Position numbers and translations under genes: made by a program. The notes beneath the pieces are model-generated. The model was not told the origin of the DNA and did not search any database. It saw nothing but the letters and a program-made list of their open reading frames with translations. Below are positions 53,608 to 62,787 of a stretch of 64,000 nt of DNA, one piece after another. The stretch lies in contig CAMLGZ010000011.1 of assembly GCA_946479745.1 (NCBI GenBank), forward strand, positions 1 to 64,000. The letters run 5' to 3'. Numbering within the stretch: the stretch's first letter is position 1; each line of letters starts with the position of its first letter. The stretch is from an uncultured Pseudoxanthomonas sp. Its GTDB lineage: Bacteria; Pseudomonadota; Gammaproteobacteria; Xanthomonadales; Xanthomonadaceae.

Positions 53608-55452
53608 TCAGTCGAGCTGCGCGCTGCCCCATGCCGTCACCAGGGAACGCTCCTCGCTGTTGCCGCCTTCAGCGGTCAGCTCAAGGATATCCACACCCGA
53701 TACTGCCACCTCGATAGCGACCGGCGCTGCGCCGCGCTTCAACGGTGTACTTTCGAACAGCAGCTTGCGGTCTCCATAGACGCGAAACACCACCTTGCCG
53801 CTGGCATCGACCGAACTGTCGTCGACGCCCGCCAGCGCCATGAAGCGGGTGAACTGGCGCTGCGCTAGGATCTCCAGCCTCGAGTTCGCCTGGATGCCGA
53901 TGCCGTAAGCCTGCGGCTGTCCCGCCAGGGTGATGGTCCTGCCTTGCGGTGTGAGGTCGGCACGTGGACCACCGGAGGCCGCGGTCACGTCCGGATTGAC
54001 CGTGCGGGTGCCGTCGACGGCGGCGTTGATGCGTCCGGTCATCTCGCTCAGGAAAACGCCTTTGCCCGCCAGTGGTTTACCGGTGAGTTTGAGCATGCGC
54101 GTTTCGCGCGGAGCGACAGACACCCGCAGGGCGTCCACCGCTGGCGCAAGATCGCCGTGCGCCCATAAATCGCGCACGCCGGCACGGCTCCCTGGCTTCA
54201 GTTTCAACTGCTGCCAGGTCACCAAGACTTCGGATTTTTTCGTGCCGCGGTTGAAAACGGCCACGGCCCGTTCTCCGCTTCCGGCCAGGGTTTTCACCAG
54301 CACCTGCACCTTGCCATCGTCATGCACGATCGTGCCCTGGTTGCCTGCCCGATCCTGATCGACCGCGATCACTTCCTGGTTGAGCAGGATTTCGAGAATC
54401 GGTTGCGGCGCCTTGTTCAGATCGAAGCCCATCAGCAGCGGCGCCGACAGGATCGACCACAGCGAGAAATGCGTCTTCGCCTCGGTCAGATGATTGCCGT
54501 CGAACTCGCCCAGGCCAATGGCCAGCATGTCCGGATCGTTCCAGCGTCCTGGGCCCGCGTACATTTCACGTTTGGCGGCGCTGTCGAAGTTGTGCAGCAG
54601 GCTTTCCCACGTCGGTTCGATGTCGGCGCTGGTACGCCACAGATTGCCGTGCATGCCGCCCCAGCGGCGCGAATCGGCCTCGCCCCATACACAGATGGCC
54701 AGTACCGCGTCGGCGCCCGGATCGAGTTCCTTCAACAGCCTACCGATCCGGGCATAGCGCGTTTCCACGCCGTCCAGGTCGGAGCTGTCGGGTTGCCCGC
54801 GGGTGAACTGCGGCTTGAATTCCTGGTACTGCCCGGCGACCACGGTTGCGTTGTCGCGCCCGTAGTCGGCAAGTCCGCAAGCGTCCACTTTCACGTAGTC
54901 GAAGCCCCACTCCTGGAAGTACAGGCGCAGGTCCTGGTATTCGTAGCCGTCGAGTCCGATCTCGCGTTCCAGCACTGTCCCTTCCGGCAGGTTGGGACTC
55001 TGCGGATCCCAGCGCTGCGAGCAACTGCTCTTGCCCGAATCGGTATAGATGCCCGCCTTGAAACCCATCGCGTGCAGTCGGTCGGTCAGCGGACGGAAGC
55101 TGGTCTGGCCGTCGGTGCCGATGGCGGCGCTGGGAAAGATCGAAGTGCGGATGATCATCCGTCCATCGTCGCCGCGTTTCAGCCACCAGCCATCGTCGAG
55201 GTTGATGTAGCGGTAGCCGGCGGCGGCCAGACCGGAGCGCTTGATCTTGTCGGCGTTGGCCATGATCTTGCCCTCGTCCACTTCGGTACGGAAGGCGTTC
55301 CAGGGATTCCATCCCATCGGCGGAGTAGCCGCGGCCTCACCGCCGTACACGGAGAACTTGCCGCTGGGTTCGAGTTCGGCGGTTTGCGCGTGGGCGGCGA
55401 ACGACGCGGAGATCGCGGCGATCATGACTGCGGACTGCACCATTCGGAACAT
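53608..55452 (-). CDS. GH27-family glycosidase (alpha-galactosidase-like) with C-terminal NPCBM-like domain
   Basis: 614 residues from the ATG at 55452 (AGAGG upstream). Signal peptide ~22 residues (ending AAHAQ). Catalytic barrel: TPPMGWNPWNAF, NLDDGWW, GIYTDSGKSSCSQR, nucleophile D190 in DYVKVDACG, probable acid/base D277 in WRTSADIEPTW, and GRWNDPDMLAIG. A beta-sandwich (~380-450) and an NPCBM-like carbohydrate module (~460-614) follow. GH27 covers alpha-galactosidase and alpha-N-acetylgalactosaminidase; which applies is undecided. VDAC instead of the common YDNC around the nucleophile is notable. Confidence 0.88.
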   Translation of the reverse strand: MFRMVQSAVMIAAISASFAAHAQTAELEPSGKFSVYGGEAAATPPMGWNPWNAFRTEVDEGKIMANADKIKRSGLAAAGYRYINLDDGWWLKRGDDGRMIIRTSIFPSAAIGTDGQTSFRPLTDRLHAMGFKAGIYTDSGKSSCSQRWDPQSPNLPEGTVLEREIGLDGYEYQDLRLYFQEWGFDYVKVDACGLADYGRDNATVVAGQYQEFKPQFTRGQPDSSDLDGVETRYARIGRLLKELDPGADAVLAICVWGEADSRRWGGMHGNLWRTSADIEPTWESLLHNFDSAAKREMYAGPGRWNDPDMLAIGLGEFDGNHLTEAKTHFSLWSILSAPLLMGFDLNKAPQPILEILLNQEVIAVDQDRAGNQGTIVHDDGKVQVLVKTLAGSGERAVAVFNRGTKKSEVLVTWQQLKLKPGSRAGVRDLWAHGDLAPAVDALRVSVAPRETRMLKLTGKPLAGKGVFLSEMTGRINAAVDGTRTVNPDVTAASGGPRADLTPQGRTITLAGQPQAYGIGIQANSRLEILAQRQFTRFMALAGVDDSSVDASGKVVFRVYGDRKLLFESTPLKRGAAPVAIEVAVSGVDILELTAEGGNSEERSLVTAWGSAQLD

Positions 55453-55477
55453 TTTCTGACCTCTGTAGGAATCCGGC

Positions 55478-55510
55478 AAAAAAATAAAGGCTCCCTTCGC
55501 AGGGAGCCTT
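55478..55510 (-). terminator. Rho-independent terminator between the receptor and GH27 genes
   Basis: 10 bp stem AAGGCTCCCT/AGGGAGCCTT with loop TCGC, followed on the minus strand by TATTTTTTT. It lies 38 bases past the receptor stop and would cut transcription into the GH27 gene. Confidence 0.85.
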
Positions 55511-55547
55511 CATCTTGCTGCGCCGGGCGGCCAACTTCGACTGCGGC

Positions 55548-58421
55548 CTAGAACCGGTAGCTGACCCCCAGGTTGACCGAACGGCCGTAGCGGTAATAAC
55601 CCTGCGACAGCAGCGGATTGCCGTTGATGCTGTAGGTCTGTTCGTCGTCCAGCAGGTTCTGCCCTTCCAGACTGACGCTGAACCGGTCGTTGAACTTGTA
55701 CGACACATGCGCAGTAAGCCAGGTGATGGCGTCGGCCTGTTCGTTGTAGCCGGCGCCCAGCACGTTGATGGCGGTGACGAAGCCGTCGGTATGGTCCGCA
55801 TTGGCGCCCAGCGACCACTTGCCTTTTTCGTACATCAGGCCCAGCGAGTAAGTGGCCGGCGCAATGCCTTCCAGCGGCCGCTTCTCATCGCCCACCCAGC
55901 TGTTGGACCAGTTGCGGGTGTACTGCGCGCGCACGCCGAAGCCGTTGTCCCAGAAATGCTGCAGGCCGAATTCCAGTCCATGCACCTTGGCGTAGTCGCC
56001 GTTGATGGGGCGCATCACGTTGAACAGGGTCGGCCCGGTGGTGATCGGGACGCCGTTGGCGTCGACGATGGGCCCGACGCCGATGTCCTGGCCCGGCTCC
56101 CAGCTGGTGGTGATCTGATTCTCGATGCGCTTGTAGAACGCGGCGATGTTGATGATGGACTGCTCGGAGAAATACCACTCCAGCGAAACGTCGCCCTGCT
56201 TGGCGCTGTACGGTTTCAGATTGGCGTTGCCGCCGTAGATCTGGGTGAACTCGCCCCACGACACGCTGGCGGTGGTGTTGGTCGGCGCCAGCTTGTCCAC
56301 CGGCGGGCGCGCCATGGTCTTGGCCGCGCCCACGCGCAGTTGCAGGTCGTCGGTGAAGCGCCAGATGAAGTTGGCCGACGGCAGTGCGAAGGTGTAGTCG
56401 GAGTCCTGCACGATCGGCGTGGGCTCTGCGTAGTCGGCGGTGTAGTTGAATGCGCCGTTCTCGGTGATGCTCAGGATCTCTGCGTCCCAGGCCTGCGCGT
56501 GGGTGCGGGTCTTGACCAGCCGCACGCCCACATCGCCGCTCCAACGGTCGCCCGAGAAATCCGCCTGCACGTAGAAGGCGTTGGTGTCTTCGCTGACGCG
56601 ATAGCTTTCCAGCGGATTCCACGCCGGCGCGGCATTGGCGAAATCGTAGGCGCTGCCGTCGGGACGCAGGTGGCCGTTGTAAGCCTCCAACTGGGCCAAG
56701 TAGTTTGGCACGTCGAAACCCAGGAAGCTGCGCGGAAAGCTGCTGCCCACGCCGTCCATGAAGTGCGGGAAATGCAGCGTGCTGGAGATCACTCCGTTGC
56801 CCAGTTCGCCCACATTGATGGCGTTGTCGCCGGAATAATAATCGGCGCCGCCATTGAGGGTGTTGTTGATCAGGTCGCGCGACTTGCTGCGCTCGGTGCG
56901 GGTGACGCCGAAGTGCAGATCATCCAGGTTCCATTTGCCCACGAACAGCTTGCCGGCCACGCTGCCGCCGGTGATCTTGTCCTGGATGTTGTCGCCGCGC
57001 AGCTCCATGTAATGGGTGTTGAAATCCGAACCGCCGAACTCGCCGTTGGCCAGGCCGGTGATCAGGTCGCGGCCGTCGTCGAAGGTCACCGCCACGTTGG
57101 GCACCGCGTTCGGCCCCAGGGTGATGCGGGCGGTGTTGGGCTGGTTCATGCGCAACACCACGTAGGTGTCCTGGCCGCCGGAATAGCGTTTGGAAGTGGA
57201 GCGGTAGAAATCCCCGGTAAGGGTCAGATCGTCGGTGGCTTTCCACTCGCCGTTGACGCCGTACAGATCGGTGTCGACCACGCGGTGCTCGGTCTGGTTG
57301 AGCAATTCCGGATTGAGCCGCAGCTCGGGATCCGTGTTATCCATGGTAAAGCCGGTGACGATGCCGTTCTGCACTTCGATGTCGGACCAGCGCCCCGGCG
57401 CGAACAGCGGATAGTAGGATTGCTGGTAGGAAACCTGCGGCGAATCCAGGCGCGTCTTAAGACCATCGACCACGATGCGCACATTGTCGCTGGGGCGCCA
57501 CTCGAGCTTGGCCGAGAATGCTTTGCGCTTCTTCTCTTCCAGGATGGAACCGACCCGGAACTGGCCCGGCGCGATCAGGCCCTCTTCGTCCGCATCCAGC
57601 TCGCCGTCGCCGTCCAGATCGATATTGCCGCCCCATGCATTGCCGAACCAGGAGGCATCGCTGGGGTCGGGATTGCGGGTCCAGCCGCCGTCGTTGCCGG
57701 CGATATCGGTGCGGTCCTTGCGTTTGGCGTAGACCACGCCCAGCAGCAGGCCGAAGGTGTTGTCGGCGAAGGTGTTGCTGTAGGCGGCGGAAAATTTCTG
57801 TCCATCCAGTTCCGACATCTGGTTGCGGTCGCCCTCCAGGCGCACGATCGCATGTTGGCCGGGGTCGTCGAAAGGACTGGCCGAACGCAGGTTGATCAGG
57901 CCGCCGACGCCGCCTTCGGTCAGCGCGGCCTGCGCGCCCTTGATCACGTCGGCGCCGCTGATGACATCGGCCGGCAACACGTCGTAGGCGAAATCGCGGC
58001 CGGCGCCGTCGGTGGCCAGGATGCGGCCGTTGAAAGTGGTGAGTGTGTACTCCGGGCCCAGACCACGCACGCTGACCTTCTGGCCTTCGCCGCCGGCGGT
58101 GCGGGAGATGGCCACGCCGGTGATATGGCTGAGCGAATCGGCCACGTTGTCGTCGGGGAATTTACCCAGTTCCAATGCGGTGATCGAATCCTGCACGGTG
58201 CCGGATTCGCGCTTGAGTTCGACCGATCGCGCCAGGCTGCCGCGTACGCCGGTGACGACCACGGTTTCCAGCGTGTCGACTTCTTCGGCGCTGGGCGCCG
58301 CGTTTTGCTGCGCATCGGTGGCGCTGGCCGCACTGTCCTGCGCCAGGCCTACCTGGGGCATCAGCAAGGCCAGCGCGATGCCACAAAAGAGCGTGTTCCG
58401 ATGCGGTTGAATAAGCTTCAC
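55548..58421 (-). CDS. TonB-dependent receptor, CUT (carbohydrate) type
   Basis: 957 residues from the GTG at 58421, which has GAGGAG eight bases upstream; a GTG nine codons earlier is less likely. Signal peptide ends GLAQ (about residue 28). TonB-box region VVVTGVRGSLARSVELKR, plug (DNVADSLSHITGVAISR, SVRGLGPEYTLTTFNGR, DVIKGAQAALTEGGVGG), then the barrel, ending NLGVSYRF. This subclass is abundant in xanthomonads and typically takes up oligosaccharides. Placed beside two alpha-galactosidase-type genes and an AgaR-like repressor, its substrate is probably a galactose-containing oligosaccharide. Transcribed divergently from the repressor. Confidence 0.93.
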   Translation of the reverse strand: MKLIQPHRNTLFCGIALALLMPQVGLAQDSAASATDAQQNAAPSAEEVDTLETVVVTGVRGSLARSVELKRESGTVQDSITALELGKFPDDNVADSLSHITGVAISRTAGGEGQKVSVRGLGPEYTLTTFNGRILATDGAGRDFAYDVLPADVISGADVIKGAQAALTEGGVGGLINLRSASPFDDPGQHAIVRLEGDRNQMSELDGQKFSAAYSNTFADNTFGLLLGVVYAKRKDRTDIAGNDGGWTRNPDPSDASWFGNAWGGNIDLDGDGELDADEEGLIAPGQFRVGSILEEKKRKAFSAKLEWRPSDNVRIVVDGLKTRLDSPQVSYQQSYYPLFAPGRWSDIEVQNGIVTGFTMDNTDPELRLNPELLNQTEHRVVDTDLYGVNGEWKATDDLTLTGDFYRSTSKRYSGGQDTYVVLRMNQPNTARITLGPNAVPNVAVTFDDGRDLITGLANGEFGGSDFNTHYMELRGDNIQDKITGGSVAGKLFVGKWNLDDLHFGVTRTERSKSRDLINNTLNGGADYYSGDNAINVGELGNGVISSTLHFPHFMDGVGSSFPRSFLGFDVPNYLAQLEAYNGHLRPDGSAYDFANAAPAWNPLESYRVSEDTNAFYVQADFSGDRWSGDVGVRLVKTRTHAQAWDAEILSITENGAFNYTADYAEPTPIVQDSDYTFALPSANFIWRFTDDLQLRVGAAKTMARPPVDKLAPTNTTASVSWGEFTQIYGGNANLKPYSAKQGDVSLEWYFSEQSIINIAAFYKRIENQITTSWEPGQDIGVGPIVDANGVPITTGPTLFNVMRPINGDYAKVHGLEFGLQHFWDNGFGVRAQYTRNWSNSWVGDEKRPLEGIAPATYSLGLMYEKGKWSLGANADHTDGFVTAINVLGAGYNEQADAITWLTAHVSYKFNDRFSVSLEGQNLLDDEQTYSINGNPLLSQGYYRYGRSVNLGVSYRF

Positions 58422-58454
58422 TGGGTTCTCCTCAGGTAGGGACGGCACGGCATA

Positions 58455-58519
58455 CGCAACAAAACGAAACCGAGCCTAGCGCATATTTCGTTTCGCATCA
58501 ATAGCGAAATGTAACGAAA
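58455..58519. promoter_or_regulatory. Divergent operator region of the receptor and AgaR-like genes
   Basis: Contains CGCAACAAAACG (58455-58466), TTTCGTTTCGC (58486-58496) and TAACGAAA (58512-58519), that is, repeated TTTCGTT-type boxes on both strands. E. coli AgaR binds TTTCRTTTY-type repeats. The first and last motifs recur at 60595-60630. Confidence 0.6.
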
Positions 58520-58554
58520 TGTCAGATAATTCTATGCACCCCAAGGAGCTCCCC

Positions 58555-59334
58555 ATGATCGCCACCCGCGACACCAGCCAGAGACGTCTGCAGATCAGCG
58601 AGCTGGTGCGCCAGCATGGCAGCGTGCAGGTCGCCGCGCTGGCCCAGCGCTTCGGGGTGAGCATGCAAACCGTGCGCAAGGACCTGCGCTACCTGACCGA
58701 ACGCGGAGTCATGGCCCGCGCCTATGGCGGAGCGATCGACAGCGGCGTGGTCGGCGGCGTGCCGGCCGAGCCGCCCTACGAAGCCAAGCGCACCGTCTTC
58801 CTGAACGAGAAGCGCCGCATCGGCCAGCGCGCCGCGGCCATGGTCAAGGCCGGCGACACCATTGCCATCGACTCGGGCACCACCGCCATCCAGCTGGCCG
58901 AAGCGATGCCCAACATCGAGGTGACCGTGGTCACCAACGATTTCGGTGTGCTGACCGCGCTGACCTCCAAGAGCAACATCAACATCGTCATGCTGGGCGG
59001 CGAACTGAGACGCAAGAACATGGCTTTCTATGGCGGCCTGACCGTGGAAGCGCTGGGCGCCTTGCACGTGGACATGCTGTTCCTGGGCGTGGACGGCTTC
59101 GACCTGGAGCGAGGCATCACCACCCACTACGAACCCGAAGCCATGCTCAACCGCAAGATGGTCGAGGCCGCGCGCATGGTGGTCGCCATTTCCGACAGTT
59201 CCAAGTTCGGCAAGATCTGCCTGCACCGGATCATCCCGGTCAGCGACCTCAACGTGCTGATCACCGATACCAATGCGCCGGAAGAGATCCGTCAGGCCAG
59301 CCATCAGCTCGGTTTCGAGCTGATGCTGGCCTAA
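58555..59334 (+). CDS. DeoR/AgaR-family transcriptional repressor
   Basis: 259 residues from the ATG at 58555 (AAGGAG six bases upstream; two earlier ATGs lack a site). N-terminal DeoR helix-turn-helix (QRRLQISELVRQHG, VSMQTVRKDLRYLTERG, RAYGGA) and C-terminal sugar-phosphate-sensing domain (DSGTTAIQLAEAMP, VVTNDFGVLTAL, MLGGELRRKNMAFYG, FLGVDGFDLERGITTH). AgaR relatives control N-acetylgalactosamine/tagatose genes, which fits the GatZ/KbaZ gene at the window end. A GATAAT at 58525-58530 may be its -10, inside the likely operator, so it probably represses itself. Confidence 0.92.
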   Translation: MIATRDTSQRRLQISELVRQHGSVQVAALAQRFGVSMQTVRKDLRYLTERGVMARAYGGAIDSGVVGGVPAEPPYEAKRTVFLNEKRRIGQRAAAMVKAGDTIAIDSGTTAIQLAEAMPNIEVTVVTNDFGVLTALTSKSNINIVMLGGELRRKNMAFYGGLTVEALGALHVDMLFLGVDGFDLERGITTHYEPEAMLNRKMVEAARMVVAISDSSKFGKICLHRIIPVSDLNVLITDTNAPEEIRQASHQLGFELMLA

Positions 59335-59371
59335 AGCGAGGCGTCCTTATCCCTGGCTCGTGGTCGTAGGG

Positions 59372-59434
59372 CGTAGGAGCGACGTAAGTCGCGAAACCAC
59401 GCAAGATTATTTCGCGACTTACGTCGCTCCTACG
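59372..59434. repeat. 25-bp perfect inverted repeat, CGTAGGAGCGACGTAAGTCGCGAAA family
   Basis: Arms 59372-59396 and 59410-59434 around a 13-base loop, between the converging repressor and amidohydrolase genes. Confidence 0.9.
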
Positions 59435-59450
59435 TACCCCTACATCGCTC

Positions 59451-60575
59451 CTATGGCGTTCCCGGCACGAATTCGCGCACCGAATTGGCGTAATAGATCT
59501 TGTCGATCACCGCGCGTGGCAGCGCCAGGCCCGGCACTTCCGCGTGCAGGACTTCCACCCGCTGGGTTTCGCCCGTGGCCAGGTAGCGCCAATCCGCGGT
59601 CCATACCGCGTGCGTTTCGCGCTTGAATTCCGCGGGATCCGCGTCCGGTCCGAAGGTCAGGTCGGTGCCATACAGAAGGCGGTCCTGGTAGCGGATGAAG
59701 AAGTTGCGCACCTTTTCGCGATCGCGCACCGACTGGTACTGCACCTGGCTCATGCGCGCGGCCAGGTCCACATTGGCGTTGGGGTAGCGATCCAGGAACG
59801 CGGCCAGCCGGTCCACGTCGTATTCCAGGCTGCCCATGTGCGCGCCGACGAAGCGCAGCTGCGGATGTGCGGCGACGAAGCGGTCGCGCGCGGCGATCTG
59901 GTCCTCGTAGCCGGGCTGGTCCGGATGCAGGTACATGTGATACTCGGGATGGTTGCGGAAGTACTCGCGGTCGTTGTCGGTGGTCATCTGCTCCAGCGGT
60001 AGCCAGCAATTGTGCGGCTCGCCCTGATGGCCAATCAGGGCCAAGCCCAGCGCGCCGATCTTGTCGGCCACCGGCGACAGGCCCGGTGTATCGAGCATGA
60101 TCAGCTTGCCGTCGGCATCCTTCTCCACCATGCCGACGTTCTTCCAGATCTTGACCGCGCGGGCACCGAGTTTGGCGTCGCGGGCGAGACCTGCCTCCAC
60201 TGCCTGCGTCCAGCCGGGCATGCCGAAACCGCGCATGGAAAAGGTGGTGGCCCAGTGGAAGCGTTGCGGATCCGCCTTGAGCAGCGCCAGCGCGGCGTCG
60301 CGCTGCAGGGCCACGCTGGGGAACGCCGGGTAATCGACATTGATCGACATCAGCTCGAAGCCGTCGGCGCGGGCCTGCTCGAGGAAGGCCGCGCTCTTCG
60401 AATTGGAATGCACATGCGCGTCGTACTTGCGCACTTTTGCGAAGTCGGCCATCGAATAGGCGTCGCCGGCAGCGGCCTGATCCGCCACAGCCGGTGCGGG
60501 GGCGGCCGCGGCAGCAGAGAAGGAGACGAGACAGGCAATCAGGAACCCGGCCAGGTTGCGCGGAAGTGCGGTCAT
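59451..60575 (-). CDS. Exported amidohydrolase-family protein
   Basis: 374 residues. Signal peptide (MTALPRNLAGFLIACLVSFS, cleaved within the following alanine-rich stretch). Amidohydrolase-2-type barrel with metal-ligand candidates YDAHVHSNS, a lysine in AVKIWKN, LIGHQGEPHNC, FVGAHMG and LLYGTDLTFGP. Members hydrolyse lactones, amides or decarboxylate; in a sugar locus a sugar lactonase-like or deacylating role is conceivable but unproven. GAGG lies eight bases before the ATG. Divergent from the GH36 gene, sharing the likely operator region. Confidence 0.85.
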   Translation of the reverse strand: MTALPRNLAGFLIACLVSFSAAAAAPAPAVADQAAAGDAYSMADFAKVRKYDAHVHSNSKSAAFLEQARADGFELMSINVDYPAFPSVALQRDAALALLKADPQRFHWATTFSMRGFGMPGWTQAVEAGLARDAKLGARAVKIWKNVGMVEKDADGKLIMLDTPGLSPVADKIGALGLALIGHQGEPHNCWLPLEQMTTDNDREYFRNHPEYHMYLHPDQPGYEDQIAARDRFVAAHPQLRFVGAHMGSLEYDVDRLAAFLDRYPNANVDLAARMSQVQYQSVRDREKVRNFFIRYQDRLLYGTDLTFGPDADPAEFKRETHAVWTADWRYLATGETQRVEVLHAEVPGLALPRAVIDKIYYANSVREFVPGTP

Positions 60576-60594
60576 TGCATCGCCTCAAGTAAGA

Positions 60595-60630
60595 TAACGA
60601 AACTTATTACCACCATATCGCAACAAAACG
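60595..60630. promoter_or_regulatory. Second putative AgaR-like operator region
   Basis: Contains TAACGAAA (60595-60602) and CGCAACAAAACG (60619-60630), both identical to elements at 58455-58519, between the divergent amidohydrolase and GH36 genes. Confidence 0.6.
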
Positions 60631-60687
60631 CTTGCATCAACCCGAAGCCATGGCGGACAATCGCCGCACCTCGACCGGAAAGCCGCC

Positions 60688-62787
60688 ATGCCCCCGATGG
60701 GACGACGCACCGTATTAAAGCTCGTGGCCGGCGGCGTGGCTGGCGGAGTCGCCTGGGCCACCCTGCCCTGGGCGCAGTCTGCGGCCGTCAGTGGCGGCAA
60801 ACGCGCCGCGGCGACCGTGCAGGACCGGGCGCTGACGCTTTCCTTCGATACGCGCCTGCATACGGCGCTCGCATCGGGCGGCAAATCCCTCACGCCCTTC
60901 CAGCCCAGCGAGAGCCTGTTGCTGGCCGATGGTGCAGCGGAAGACTTCACGCTGACCGGTCAGCACGAACTTGCTCTGAACGACCCGCGCCACGGGGCTG
61001 GCCACCAGCTCATCGTCACTGGCCGATCTTCGCGCGGTATCGAGAAACAGGTCGCGGTGACTTTCTTCGACCGCCTGCCCGGCATGGCCGTGTTGCAGAC
61101 CCGCTACCGCAACGACGGCGCCAGCAAGCTTGAGATCGCCGGCTGGCGCAACGGCGCCCATGAACTGGCCGAAGCACCGGGCGGTTTCTGGAGTTTTTCG
61201 GGCGCCACCCACACCGACCGCCGCGACTGGGTGCAGCCGCTCAAGGCCGGCTTCGATCAGCGCAACACCTTGTCCATGGATTCCTCCGACTACGGCGGCG
61301 GCACTCCGGTAGCCAACCTGTGGCGCCGCGATATAGGCCTGGCCGTGGGCCACGTCGAGCCCGTTGCGCGAATGCTGGACCTGCCGGTGCGCAAGACCGC
61401 GCACGGCGGCAGCATCGCGATCGAATCGACGCAGACCTCGGCGCTGGAACCGGGACAGACACTGGTCACCGAACGCACGCTGCTGGCCGTGCATACCGGC
61501 GATCATTTCGCGCCGCTGCAGCAGTACCGGCAGTTCATGCAGACCGAGGGTCTGCAGGGTCCCAAGCCGCCGGAGTCCGCGTTCGCGCCGATCTGGTGCG
61601 CATGGGGATACGAGCGCGACTTCAATGTCGAACAGATCCTGGCCACGCTGCCCAAGGCGCGCGAGCTGGGTTTCGAATGGGCGGTGCTGGACGACGGCTG
61701 GCAAACCAACGAGGGCGACTGGCGTATCGACAAGCGCAAGTTCCCGCGTGGCGAGGCGGACATGCGCGATTTCGTGAAGAAAATCCGCGCGCAGGGCATG
61801 CGCCCGCGCCTTTGGCTGGCGCCGCTGGCCGCCGATCCCGGCAGCGATGTGCTGCACGAGCATGCGGACATGCTGCTGCTGGACCAGAACGGCGCCTTCC
61901 AGACCGTCACCTGGTGGAATGCGCTCACCCAGTGTCCTGCGTACCAGCCGACCATCGATTTCTACGTGGCGCTGGTGAAGAAGATCATCGGCGACTGGGG
62001 CTTCGAAGGACTCAAGCTGGACGGCCAGCATTTGAATGCGGTGGCGCCCTGCTACAACCCGGCGCACAAGCACGCGCATCCCACCGATTCGGTCGAAGGC
62101 CTGGCCAAATTCTGGCAGGCGATCTACGACGCCGCTCACCAAGCCAACCCGGAAGCAGTGGTGGAGCTGTGCCCCTGCGGCACCGCATTCGCCTTCCATA
62201 ACCTGCCTGCGACCGATCAGTATCCGTCTTCGGATCCGTTGTCTTCCTGGCAGGTGCGCAGCAAGGGCAAGTCGGTCAAGGCATTGATGGGCGACCGCAG
62301 CAGCTATGCGGGCGATCACGTGGAATTGTCGGACGGCCGCGACGATTTCGCTTCCAGCGTCGGCATCGGCGCGGTGATCTCTTCCAAGTTCACCTGGCCC
62401 AAGGACACCGACCATCCCACCGCGCCGCTGCCTCCTGGCGGCTATGTGCTGACCCCTGAGCGCGAAGCGCTGTGGCGCAAGTGGGTGGGGTTGTACAAGC
62501 AGCACATGCTGCCCAAGGGCGAGTACCTGGGCACGCTTTACGACATCGGTTTCGACAAACCCGAAGCGCATGCCATCGCCAAGGACGGAACGCTGTACTA
62601 CACGTTCTATGCCGACGATTGGGACGGCGACGTGCAATTGCGCGGCCTGGGCGCGGGCCGCTACCGGGTGCGCGACCTGTTCAACGAACAGGATCTGGGC
62701 GAAGTGGAAGCGGACTCCAATAGCTTGAAGCTGGCGTTCAAGCGCTTCGCGATGCTGCAGGCCACGCCGTCAGGAAGCAACGCATGA
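60688..62787 (+). CDS. GH36-type glycosidase (alpha-galactosidase-like), probable Tat substrate
   Basis: 699 residues. The N-terminus has a twin-arginine motif and hydrophobic stretch (MGRRTVLKLVAGGVAGG), so folded export is likely. N-terminal beta-sandwich (~40-290), then the catalytic barrel: WCAWGYERDFNVEQI, VLDDGWQTNEGDW, RLWLAPLAADPGSD, nucleophile D445 in FEGLKLDGQ, CPCGT and DQYPSSDP with the likely acid/base region. A C-terminal beta domain closes it. The family cleaves alpha-galactosides; some relatives act on alpha-N-acetylgalactosamine. Its stop overlaps the transporter start (ATGA). Confidence 0.85.
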   Translation: MPPMGRRTVLKLVAGGVAGGVAWATLPWAQSAAVSGGKRAAATVQDRALTLSFDTRLHTALASGGKSLTPFQPSESLLLADGAAEDFTLTGQHELALNDPRHGAGHQLIVTGRSSRGIEKQVAVTFFDRLPGMAVLQTRYRNDGASKLEIAGWRNGAHELAEAPGGFWSFSGATHTDRRDWVQPLKAGFDQRNTLSMDSSDYGGGTPVANLWRRDIGLAVGHVEPVARMLDLPVRKTAHGGSIAIESTQTSALEPGQTLVTERTLLAVHTGDHFAPLQQYRQFMQTEGLQGPKPPESAFAPIWCAWGYERDFNVEQILATLPKARELGFEWAVLDDGWQTNEGDWRIDKRKFPRGEADMRDFVKKIRAQGMRPRLWLAPLAADPGSDVLHEHADMLLLDQNGAFQTVTWWNALTQCPAYQPTIDFYVALVKKIIGDWGFEGLKLDGQHLNAVAPCYNPAHKHAHPTDSVEGLAKFWQAIYDAAHQANPEAVVELCPCGTAFAFHNLPATDQYPSSDPLSSWQVRSKGKSVKALMGDRSSYAGDHVELSDGRDDFASSVGIGAVISSKFTWPKDTDHPTAPLPPGGYVLTPEREALWRKWVGLYKQHMLPKGEYLGTLYDIGFDKPEAHAIAKDGTLYYTFYADDWDGDVQLRGLGAGRYRVRDLFNEQDLGEVEADSNSLKLAFKRFAMLQATPSGSNA

